Made by a program: the position numbers and the translations under genes
In this document: in pieces, positions 15,461-22,537 of the stretch
Position numbering within the stretch: the stretch's first letter is position 1
Layout of the letters: every line of letters starts with the position of its first letter
The notes under the pieces: generated by a model
The model's input: the letters and a program-made list of their open reading frames with translations, nothing else
The model's database searches: none
What the model was told of the DNA's origin: nothing
Assembly: GCF_009904055.1 (NCBI RefSeq)
Contig: NZ_WYDP01000028.1
Span: 1 to 32,164, forward strand
Direction: 5' to 3'
Length of the DNA: 32,164 nt
DNA from: Rubellimicrobium sp. CFH 75288
GTDB lineage: Bacteria; Pseudomonadota; Alphaproteobacteria; Rhodobacterales; Rhodobacteraceae

Positions 15461-16002
15461 GCCGCTGCCTCATCCATCGGCCAGCAGTTCAGCTGCCAGA
15501 GTTCTGAGCGCATGCGCTGCAACCAGGGGGACCACGCCGTTGCCACAGAGCCGAAGCCGGTCCACCCGGTGGGCCAACCCATCAGCGCCTCGACGAACAG
15601 CGGGTTCAAGGTCAGGCGCGCATCGGAGGTATCGCGCCCAGCCATCGGCGTCGTGAGGACCTGGCGGCCAAGCAGGCCGTTCACCGGCGTGTTCGCAAGG
15701 CTCGTCGCCCCGTCCTTGTGGTCGCGGGCCGTCGGCGTCATCCACAGCCCCGCCGAATGGGTCAGGTCGGCACATCGGCGGTTCCCCGCGCTCGGCTTGC
15801 ACCCGTCGTTCGCCATCGGCGTCGGCCACATCGCGGCCGTCGTTGCGAGGTTCATGCCGTGCTGCCCGGCTTCCTGCGAAGGTGTCGGCTTCGTCTGCCG
15901 GTTCTCGTTCGCGCTGGCCCTCGGCGTCGGCCAGAGCCGCAGCAGCTCCGTCCGGTTCCCGCCACTCGATCGGGTGCCGGAGCAGGCGCGCGGGGTCGGC
16001 CA
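15457..16002 (-). other. alternative-frame domain over the Dcm C-terminus
   Basis: A second minus-strand frame overlaps the Dcm gene and has no stop from 16572 to 15457. Its last ~180 residues look protein-like: LWPTPRASANENR, MWPTPMAND, WMTPTARDHKDG and LTTPMAGRD at intervals, then LNPLFVEALMGWPTGWT and WLQRMRSELWQLN. I recall this pattern from C-terminal parts or separate fragments of phage cytosine methyltransferases. Whether it is translated, by frameshifting from the Dcm frame or from an internal start, cannot be told. The N-terminal part of this frame is Ser/Arg-rich shadow sequence. Confidence 0.45.
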
Positions 16003-16567
16003 GGTCGTCTCCCTCGCGTGTGGCGAGGATGAAGAGCCGCTCGCGCTTGTGGGGTGCGCCGACCTCCGCCGCCGTGAAGAGGCCTGCCGCAAGGCGGTAG
16101 CCCATGCCGACCAGTCCGCTGGCGACTTCGGGGAAGCCGAGGCGGAGATGATGGGCGACATTCTCGAGGAAGACGAAGTGCGGCCGGACCTCGGCGATGA
16201 TCCGGGCGACATGCGGCCAGAGGTGGCGCGGGTCGTCAGCGCCCCGGCGCTTTCCCGCGACCGAGAACGGCTGGCACGGATAACCCGCAGTGACGATGTC
16301 CACAGCGCCGCGCCACGGGCGGCCGTCGAAGGTGGCAACGTCGTCCCAGACAACAGCCTGATCCAGGGACGCGTCTTCCATCCGCGCCACGAGAGCGGAT
16401 GCGGCGAAGGTTTCCCGTTCGACATGGCCCACAGCACGATATCCGGGGATGGCGATGGCGAGCCCGAGGTCGAGCCCGCCCGCGCCGGAACAGAGCGAGA
16501 GCCCGAAGAGGCATGCGTCTCCGGCTCCGGAAGCGCGTCCGGAGGAAGATAAAGCCAGGTCATGCAT
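15470..16567 (-). CDS. C5-cytosine DNA methyltransferase (Dcm type)
   Basis: A 365-residue enzyme that methylates cytosine C5. Motifs: I (SLCSGAGGLDLGL, residues 24-36), IV (PCQPFSVAG with catalytic Cys98), VI (LENV, 134-137), VIII (KRERLFILA, about 174-182) and X (GNGVVPLVAAHA, about 342-353). Between VIII and X, where the target recognition domain should be, this frame is low-complexity with ADAEG/ADADG/DDADG repeats. The +1-related minus-strand frame (stop at 15457) is open throughout, and over 16002-15457 it carries WPTP-type repeats and NPLFVEALMGWPTGWT. Start at 16567, 1 nt after the preceding stop. No partner restriction enzyme is visible, so protection from host restriction is the likely job. 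Confidence 0.92.
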   Translation of the reverse strand: MHDLALSSSGRASGAGDACLFGLSLCSGAGGLDLGLAIAIPGYRAVGHVERETFAASALVARMEDASLDQAVVWDDVATFDGRPWRGAVDIVTAGYPCQPFSVAGKRRGADDPRHLWPHVARIIAEVRPHFVFLENVAHHLRLGFPEVASGLVGMGYRLAAGLFTAAEVGAPHKRERLFILATREGDDLADPARLLRHPIEWREPDGAAAALADAEGQREREPADEADTFAGSRAARHEPRNDGRDVADADGERRVQAERGEPPMCRPDPFGGAVDDADGPRPQGRGDEPCEHAGERPAWPPGPHDADGWARYLRCAPDLEPAVRRGADGLAHRVDRLRLCGNGVVPLVAAHALRTLAAELLADG

Positions 16568-16568
16568 G

Positions 16569-17945
16569 TCACGCGGCGGTCTTGCGCTTTCGCGCGGGTT
16601 CTGGGGCGGCGTCCGGGTCCGGCGTATCGGCCCGGGCCTCGGCATCGTCGCCCAGCCGCTCGGTCCTCACCTGCGCGAAGGTCCGACCGTCACCGTCGAG
16701 GATCGCGTCGCGGCCGGTCTCGGCCTGCCAGCGCTCCACGGCGACATCGACATAGGCCGGGCTGATCTCCATCGAGAAGACGCGGCGGCCGTTGGCCTCG
16801 CCCGCCATGATCTGCGAGCCGGAGCCGGAGAACGGCTCGTAGCAAAGCCCGCCGCGCGCCACATGCTGGCGCATCGGGATGCCGAAGGCGTCGAGCGGTT
16901 TCGGCGTCGGATGGTCGGGCCGGTCGTCCTTCGCGAAGCTGGGCAGCGCCCATGTCGATGGCAGGGTTTCCTCGGCCACCTTGGGCGGCCGGTTCGGGCG
17001 ACGCCAGCCCATGAAGCAGGGCTCGTGCTTCCAGAGGTAGTGCGAGCGGGTGAGCACCCCGCGGTCCTTCACCCAGATGATCTGCTGATGCACGAAGGCC
17101 CCGGCCTTCTCCCAGCAGGCTTCCAGCATCGCCTGGCGACGCGAGGCGTGCCAGCAGTACCACGCGGCGTCCTCGGTGATGGCCTCGGCCACGGCCGCGG
17201 CGATGAAGCCGTCGTAGAGCTCCGCGCCCTGCGAACTGTCGTCCCAGGTCACGCCGTAGGACTGCGACCAGTCCTTGTTGCGGGTCGGATGGTTCGAGCC
17301 GTCGTAGTCGACGAGATACGGCGGGTCCGTTGCGAACAGGACAGCCCGCTCGCCGTTCATCAGGCGGCGCACGTCGTCGTGGCTCGTGCTGTCTCCGCAA
17401 AGGAGGCGATGGTCGCCGAGGATCCAGAGATCTCCCGTCCGCGACGCCGGGTTGCGCGGCGGCTCGGGGATGGTCACCGGCGGCACGGAGCCCCCGGCGC
17501 CACCTTCTTGCCCGCCCCCCTCCGGCACGAAGGCCAGCAGCTTGTCCAGCTCGCCGTCGGAGAAGCCGACCAGCGACAGGTCGAAATCTTCGGCCAGCAG
17601 GTCGTTGAGCTCCGCCGACAGCAGTGCCTCGTCCCAGGTGCCGAGTTCGGTCAGCTTGTTGTCCGCGATGCGGTACGCCCGTCGCTGCGCCTCGGTCAGG
17701 TGACCGAGCACGATAACTGGCGCCTCGGTCAGCCCCAGCTGCTTCGCGGCCAGCACGCGTCCGTGCCCGGCGATCAGTTCGCCGTCCTCGCCGACGAGGC
17801 AGGGGACGGTCCAGCCGAATTCGGCCATGCTGGCGGCGATCTTCGCGACCTGGTCCGCGCCATGCGCCTTCGCGTTCTTCGCGTAGGGCTGGAGGCGCGA
17901 CAGCGGCCATGTCTCGATCGCGTCCGGGGCGAAGGCGAGGGTCAT
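16569..17945 (-). CDS. ParB-domain / N6-adenine or N4-cytosine methyltransferase fusion
   Basis: A 458-residue fusion. Residues 1-140 are a ParB/Srx-like N-terminal domain (WPLSRLQPYAKNAKAHG, GELIAGHGRVLAAKQLG, YRIADNKLTELG). The methyltransferase part follows: DPPY (207-210) as motif IV, then the AdoMet-binding motif I EPFSGSGSQIMAGE near residue 380, an order (IV before I) typical of the beta class. The C-terminus is Pro/Ala/Arg-rich. Such phage enzymes methylate exocyclic amines and probably protect phage DNA. Start at 17945 overlaps nothing; the Dcm gene starts 1 nt after its stop. A hairpin 36-63 nt upstream may be in its leader. Confidence 0.92.
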   Translation of the reverse strand: MTLAFAPDAIETWPLSRLQPYAKNAKAHGADQVAKIAASMAEFGWTVPCLVGEDGELIAGHGRVLAAKQLGLTEAPVIVLGHLTEAQRRAYRIADNKLTELGTWDEALLSAELNDLLAEDFDLSLVGFSDGELDKLLAFVPEGGGQEGGAGGSVPPVTIPEPPRNPASRTGDLWILGDHRLLCGDSTSHDDVRRLMNGERAVLFATDPPYLVDYDGSNHPTRNKDWSQSYGVTWDDSSQGAELYDGFIAAAVAEAITEDAAWYCWHASRRQAMLEACWEKAGAFVHQQIIWVKDRGVLTRSHYLWKHEPCFMGWRRPNRPPKVAEETLPSTWALPSFAKDDRPDHPTPKPLDAFGIPMRQHVARGGLCYEPFSGSGSQIMAGEANGRRVFSMEISPAYVDVAVERWQAETGRDAILDGDGRTFAQVRTERLGDDAEARADTPDPDAAPEPARKRKTAA

Positions 17946-18360
17946 GCAGGTTCCTGTCGATGGTCGATCGGCATCCGCCGGGTGGACTCCGGCACGGAGG
18001 GTTCCACCGGCTTCCGGCCGGACTCCGGCATCCGCGGGGTATCCACTCAGGGTGGCCGGTCAGGCTTTTGAATTCACAGTGGTTTCAGGGCGCCGCGGCT
18101 GGACGCTGGACTCCGGTGGCTTCCCAAAAATCCGGCCCTGTCGCTGGCGATATGCCGCGCTTCGCCCGCCAGCATACGGTCCGGCCCGGAAAGGAACCGC
18201 AAAACAACGGCTTGGCGGCCCGGTGCCCGGCCGGATCCGGCTTCGGACCCCTGGACTCCGGCGGCGGGGCGTCCCGCGCACGCCTCTCCCGATCCTGTCG
18301 CGTTTCTACGCGCCGGCCCGGGTGCGGTGAACCCCTTCCGATGTCTCTCCGAAAATCGTC
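17946..18360. promoter_or_regulatory. 415-bp non-coding gap with repeated GGACTCCGG
   Basis: No convincing gene. Four direct copies of GGACTCCGG lie at 17984, 18020, 18108 and 18253. The first is part of a hairpin at 17981-18008: GGTGGA/TCCACC outside, CTCCG/CGGAG inside, GCA loop, with a 3-nt bulge. On the minus strand it would be in the leader of the methylase operon. A promoter and operator region, or a structured leader, is the best reading; no clear -35/-10 pair was found. Confidence 0.5.
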
Positions 18361-18376
18361 TCACAGGACGATTTTC
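18351..18376. terminator. perfect 10-bp inverted repeat at the DUF6362 stop
   Basis: GAAAATCGTC (18351-18360) and GACGATTTTC (18367-18376) pair perfectly around a 6-nt loop that contains the DUF6362 stop codon. It could form a hairpin at the mRNA 3' end and protect or terminate it, although no T-tract follows. It could equally be an operator or a dispersed palindrome. Confidence 0.5.
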
Positions 18377-18807
18377 CTTGACAGCCGGTCGGCATTCTCC
18401 ACCACGAAGCGCCTCGACCGCTTGCCGGACGGCACCCGGCCGCTGAGCCGCCAGGCGATCAGGGCGATGCCGTATTGCCAGTGGCGATTGGCGGCCGGGC
18501 GGCTCAACCCGATCTCCCAGCCTATCCTCTTCCAAGGCGTCCGGTTGGCGCGCAGCCAGACGATCCGCGCGTCGTCGCGTTCCAGCCAGCGCAGCCAGAG
18601 CAGCGCCTCCTCGGCCTCGGTGATGTCCCGCGGGCCGGGCTTCGGCCGCCGCATCCGGGGCTCCTGGCCGACCTGGTCGGCGAAGCTGTGGAAGTATTCG
18701 GGCCAGGCGCTGAAGTAGCCGTGCGGCCTGACCTCGGGCAGCGAGCGGAACACCTCGGCCGCGCGCTCGAGCCGGTCCTCGACCATTGCGGGGGTCCAGT
18801 CAGCCAT
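18361..18807 (-). CDS. DUF6362 protein (HTH-like)
   Basis: A 148-residue protein starting MADWTPAMVEDRLERAAEVF, a pattern I recognise as DUF6362. The central ALLWLRWLERDDARIVWLRA and a helix-turn-helix-like RIGWEIGLSRPAANRHWQYG suggest DNA binding. The end is basic. Role unknown; it recurs in the late or replication blocks of Rhodobacterales phages. The start at 18807 overlaps the preceding gene by 8 bp, so it is probably coupled to it. Confidence 0.87.
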   Translation of the reverse strand: MADWTPAMVEDRLERAAEVFRSLPEVRPHGYFSAWPEYFHSFADQVGQEPRMRRPKPGPRDITEAEEALLWLRWLERDDARIVWLRANRTPWKRIGWEIGLSRPAANRHWQYGIALIAWRLSGRVPSGKRSRRFVVENADRLSRKIVL

Positions 18808-19000
18808 GCGCGGCCTCCTGGTCGCCCGCCCGCGGTCCGTAGAGCTTCTCGCCCAGCTGGCGGACCAGTTCGCGCTCGGGCCAGGTGAGGCGGTCGTCAT
18901 CGACGGAGACCGCGAGGACGCCCTGTTCCTGCCAGCCCTCGCGCTTGACCCGCTCCGGGTCGCGGCGCTCGCCGCCGTAGCCGCGGGGATGCCACCTCAT
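18800..19000 (-). CDS. small conserved phage protein
   Basis: A 66-residue protein, MRWHPRGYGGERRDPERVK..., with a C-terminal half RLTWPERELVRQLGEKLYG. Basic N-terminus, no membrane segment. I recall similar small proteins between RuvC-like and DUF6362 genes in related phages, but no function. ATGA overlap with the RuvC-like gene fixes the start at 19000. Confidence 0.8.
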   Translation of the reverse strand: MRWHPRGYGGERRDPERVKREGWQEQGVLAVSVDDDRLTWPERELVRQLGEKLYGPRAGDQEAAHG

Positions 19001-19518
19001 TGCAGGCCCCCCTTGGTCTCCAGCGCCCAGAGGAGGAGCGCGATGGCATCGGCCTCGTTGTCGTCGGCCGGGCTGAATCCGCGGGCCCGTGCTGCGGCAA
19101 TCATGTCCTGCTTGGGTGCATTTCCCCGGCCAGTCGCGTTCTTCTTGATCGTGCCGACCGGAACGCCGCTGTAGGGAATGCCCCGCAATTCGGCCCATGT
19201 CGTCAGCGTCGCGAGGAGACCTCCAAATACATGGGCCGCGTCGGTGCCTGCGTGGCGGCGGACTTCCTCGAACCAGATCGCAGCGATGGGCCCTGACAGC
19301 CGGTCGATCTCGGTCAGCCAGTTGGTGAAGCGCAGGTAGCGCATGCCGCCGCCGTCGAAGCGGCCCGGGCGCAGCGAGACAGTCCCGCTGGTGATCAGAC
19401 CGTCATGGCTGCGAAGCGCCCAGCCGGTCGTGGTGCCGAGGTCGAGGGCGAGGATGCAGGACCGGCTGATCGCGCCCGGTTCGGGGCGGACGGCCTGCGC
19501 GGGGATCGGCGTTTTCAT
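18997..19518 (-). CDS. RuvC-like Holliday junction resolvase
   Basis: A 173-residue RNase H-fold nuclease. Signatures: LALDLGTTTGWAL with the first acidic residue near 26, WFEEVRRHAG with the second, and a C-terminal DDNEADAIALLLWA with the last acids. These match phage RuvC-like resolvases that cut branched DNA before packaging or during recombination. The start at 19518 follows a 434-bp gap, so the gene probably has its own promoter in or near the GTGGGAC repeat region. An ATGA overlap links it to the next gene. Confidence 0.85.
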   Translation of the reverse strand: MKTPIPAQAVRPEPGAISRSCILALDLGTTTGWALRSHDGLITSGTVSLRPGRFDGGGMRYLRFTNWLTEIDRLSGPIAAIWFEEVRRHAGTDAAHVFGGLLATLTTWAELRGIPYSGVPVGTIKKNATGRGNAPKQDMIAAARARGFSPADDNEADAIALLLWALETKGGLQ

Positions 19519-19952
19519 CGTGAAGGCTCACATGGCTCGTGGGCCTTCGGCTTCGGTCGCGGGCAGGGAATCACGTCGGCACTGTCGGTTCAAGGAAATT
19601 GCGCCCGGCCGCCGCGCTGTCCCACCTGGCATCGAACTGTCCCACTTGCCGATCGAAGTGGGACGCCGGATTTTCCTTTCGAATCAATGTCTGTCCCACC
19701 TGTCCCACTTGTCCCACCTTTTTCCCTACGTCGTATGAGAAAGAAGGAAGGCGGCCGGGACACATGCTTTTCATACAGGAAAGAGAGAAGTCGGCGGTCC
19801 AGGTGGGACAGGTGGGACATCGTTGATCTTCAATGGTTTTTTCTGTCCCACCTTGGGCTTGAAGTGGGACAGGCCGCGAAGTGGGACGGCGCCCGAACGA
19901 AAAGGGGCACCCGGATGGATGCCCCTTCGATGCCTTCAAAGCCCTCCCGGCG
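19519..19952. repeat. cluster of 11 GTGGGAC repeats, candidate origin or control locus
   Basis: A non-coding gap between the primase-helicase stop and the RuvC-like start. GTCCCAC occurs at 19619, 19639, 19693, 19702, 19711 and 19845, and GTGGGAC at 19658, 19803, 19812, 19864 and 19881. Two groups are tandem with a 9-bp period (19693/19702/19711 and 19803/19812) and face each other across a less GC-rich centre, 19718-19802, which itself has a partial inverted repeat (GTATGA... / CTTTTCATAC). The arrangement resembles initiator iterons or a multi-copy operator. Short reading frames here are artefacts of the repeat. Confidence 0.7.
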
Positions 19953-22529
19953 TCAGACGTCGGCTTGCCGCCTGCGGTAGCGCCATTCGCGGGTCGCGCC
20001 CGTGCCGCTGCGGTATCGCTCCCAGTCCCGCGACTTCAGCCAGGCTCCCACGCGCATCTGGTCGCCCTTCGTCCATTTCGCGGGCTCGATGCCGAGCGCG
20101 CCTTCGAGGATTTCGCCCACCGACACGTCGCGGATCGGCTCGGGACGTTCGAACTCTTCGTCCTGCCAATCATCCCAGCCCGCGTGGCCGCGATCGACGC
20201 TACGGGTGTCATGGGTCAGCCACCGGTCGATACGGGCGTCCCAGGCATCCGCCTGATAGCGCGCCTCCTGCGCTGCACTGGCCTCGGCAAGGATCGCCGG
20301 GTCGTCGATCCACCAGATCGCGCCTTCGCGGAAGCGACGGACGGCCTCGGCCCAGAGCTGATCCCGGTCGCGGGCCAGCGCCGCGATGTCGATGGTCCCG
20401 CAGCGCAGAGGCCAGAAGCGGCGGTTGCCGGTCTCGTCGCGCAGATAGGTGTCGGGATTGACCGTGCCGGCGAAGACGCACTGGCGCGGCACCTCGACCG
20501 TGTAGCGACCGTAGGGAGGACGGAAGCGGTCGGTGGTGCGCGTGAGGAAGGCCTTGATGCGCGAGACCTCGGCCCGGCCGATGGCGTCGAGTTCGGCGAT
20601 CTCCACGATCCAGACGCCCTGCATGTGGATGGCGGCGTCCTTGGACCCGAGCTCGGGCAGTTCGTCGGTGAACCAGTCCTCGCCCGCCAGAACCTTGATG
20701 GCCGTCGATTTGCGCGCGCCCTGCGGCCCCTCGAGGATCAGCATGTGATCGGCCTTCACGCCGGGGCGGAAGATGCGTGCCACGGCCGAGATGAGCCAGA
20801 GCGCACCGACGGTGTGATGGAACGCGGTCGGGGCAGCGCCGAGATAGGTGCTGGTCCAGGTCTCGATCCGGGGCGTACCGTCCCATCTCAGCGTATCGAG
20901 CCAGTCGCGGACGGGGTGGATGCGGTGTTCGCGGGCGACGGCGCCGACGGCACGACCGACCACGAGCGGCGCGACATTGACCCCGCGCAACTGCAGCCAT
21001 TCCGCGGTCCGGACATCGTCCGCATCCTCCCAGGGGCGGGGAAACGGACCGGTCGCGGTATCCCAAGGGAGCGGTTGGCGGACAACGATCTCCTGGGAGA
21101 AGTCGTCGAAGGCGAGAACGCCTGCGAAGACCGGATCGGAGGTGAGGGCGACGATGACGTTGGCCTCGTTGCGCTCCGGCGCACCGGCCAGATCGAGCCG
21201 CAGGCGCCCGAACCAGGCGGGCTTCGGGATCGGCGCGTGCGGATCGCCGGTGGCGTTCAGGCGGCGGCGGAGCTCGGCCAGCTGCCGGGTCAGGACGGAC
21301 ATGCCGATGCCGGTCGCGGACTTGATCCGCGCGACGACCTGGCGTTCGGGCAGCGGATCGAGCTTCGCCAGCGCGATGCGCCCGAGAAGCGTGGACAGGG
21401 CCTCGAACTCGGGCGGGTCGGTCAGCGCCTCGGCGGCGGCGATCAGGGTGGCGGGATCGTCGACGGACGCCACGATGGGGGTGGCCGTCTCCATTTCCTC
21501 GGCCTGCGACTCCGATATGTTGTCTGCCGAGTGCGTGTAATCCTTGGCGCGGGCGCCACGCTGCAGATCGTCATTGAAGTCGTCGCCGTGCAGCGGCGCG
21601 ACGATCTCGTTCGGGATGTCGTCGCGGTTCAGGCGGTCCGAGAGCGTCGCGGCCGCCTGGCGGCCGGCGTCGCCTGCATCGGCGTAGATCGTGACCCGCG
21701 TCGTGCCCTCGGGCCACCGGAACCGCGCCAGACCGTCCGCGGACAGCGCCGCCCAGACGGCGGTGCCGAACAGGTCATGCGCTGCCAGAGCGGTCTCGAT
21801 TCCCTCGGCGATACCAAGGTGGCCGTCCTCCGGCATCGGGAACAGCCGGACCGCGGCATCCTTCACGCTGCCGAGCATCTTCTTGCCCGGAGGCGCCTTG
21901 GCGCTGCCGTCGTCGAGCAGGAACGTGCGATGGATACCCGGCGCGCGCTCCCCGTCCGGCAGCCGCAGGATCGCGATGAGGCCGGGCCAGCCGCGGCAGC
22001 TGTCGAAGTCCGGGAGATCAGGGTGGAACAGCAGGTCGGGCGATCCGGGATCCGACAGCCCGCGGGCGCGCAGATAGGTCTCGCCGGGCGTGCCCGCGAT
22101 CGGCACGGCCCCGCCGACAAGACGCGCGATCTCGGCCGAGTGGTCGGGGCGTGCGCGCATGGCCGAAGCCGGCGCGGGCCGCGGCGCCGGATGGTCCATC
22201 CCCGCAAGCCGCGCCGCCTCGTCGAAGAGCGCGCCGTCGCAGAGGCCGGTCGCCTGCGCGATCAGGTCGATGGGACCGGCCCGCTCGCCGGTGGCATAGT
22301 CGAAGCCCCAGCCGGCATAGGGCCCGTCGAGATGGATGGTGCAGGAGCCCTCCTTGCGCGGCGGGCGGCCGGACAGGTCGGCGCAGCGCAGGGACCGGCG
22401 GTCGCGCGCCAGCCTGGCCTGGGGGAACAGCCCCGGCAGCCAGTCGGCGGCCGTGCAGGCCAGCCGCTCCTTCACGGCGGCGAGGTCATGCCGGGTCTTC
22501 GTGACCGCGATGTCGTTGAGGTCGATCAT
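19953..22529 (-). CDS. primase-helicase (Toprim + VirE/D5-like ATPase)
   Basis: An 858-residue replication protein. The N-terminal ~130 residues are primase-associated (WLPGLFPQARL, YAGWGFDYATGERAGPIDLI). A Toprim core follows: GIAEGIETALAAHDL near 243 and VTIYADAGDAGRQAA near 285. The C-terminal part is a VirE-family helicase ATPase: Walker A GPQGARKST near 600, then EIAELDAIGRAEVSRIKAFL, a sensor-like FAGTVNPDTYLRDETGNRRFW. It would prime and unwind phage DNA. The start at 22529 (MIDLND) is chosen because upstream in-frame sequence belongs to the RecD-like gene in another frame. It ends just before the GTGGGAC cluster. Confidence 0.92.
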   Translation of the reverse strand: MIDLNDIAVTKTRHDLAAVKERLACTAADWLPGLFPQARLARDRRSLRCADLSGRPPRKEGSCTIHLDGPYAGWGFDYATGERAGPIDLIAQATGLCDGALFDEAARLAGMDHPAPRPAPASAMRARPDHSAEIARLVGGAVPIAGTPGETYLRARGLSDPGSPDLLFHPDLPDFDSCRGWPGLIAILRLPDGERAPGIHRTFLLDDGSAKAPPGKKMLGSVKDAAVRLFPMPEDGHLGIAEGIETALAAHDLFGTAVWAALSADGLARFRWPEGTTRVTIYADAGDAGRQAAATLSDRLNRDDIPNEIVAPLHGDDFNDDLQRGARAKDYTHSADNISESQAEEMETATPIVASVDDPATLIAAAEALTDPPEFEALSTLLGRIALAKLDPLPERQVVARIKSATGIGMSVLTRQLAELRRRLNATGDPHAPIPKPAWFGRLRLDLAGAPERNEANVIVALTSDPVFAGVLAFDDFSQEIVVRQPLPWDTATGPFPRPWEDADDVRTAEWLQLRGVNVAPLVVGRAVGAVAREHRIHPVRDWLDTLRWDGTPRIETWTSTYLGAAPTAFHHTVGALWLISAVARIFRPGVKADHMLILEGPQGARKSTAIKVLAGEDWFTDELPELGSKDAAIHMQGVWIVEIAELDAIGRAEVSRIKAFLTRTTDRFRPPYGRYTVEVPRQCVFAGTVNPDTYLRDETGNRRFWPLRCGTIDIAALARDRDQLWAEAVRRFREGAIWWIDDPAILAEASAAQEARYQADAWDARIDRWLTHDTRSVDRGHAGWDDWQDEEFERPEPIRDVSVGEILEGALGIEPAKWTKGDQMRVGAWLKSRDWERYRSGTGATREWRYRRRQADV

Positions 22530-22537
22530 CGCATCCC

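Noticed and set aside
18074-18535. A 153-residue minus-strand protein across the 17946-18360 gap
   Set aside because: It is largely the shadow of DUF6362 in another frame and has no motif or ribosome site.
19619-19887. CRISPR array
   Set aside because: The repeats are 7 bp, occur in both orientations and have irregular spacing; no cas genes apart from a Cas4-like phage nuclease 4 kb away.
19571-19939. Small proteins with VGQVGQVGQ, SHLSHLSHL or CPTCPTCPT repeats
   Set aside because: These peptides are the three-frame translation of the 9-bp-period GTGGGAC repeat. The DNA repeat, in both orientations, is the signal.
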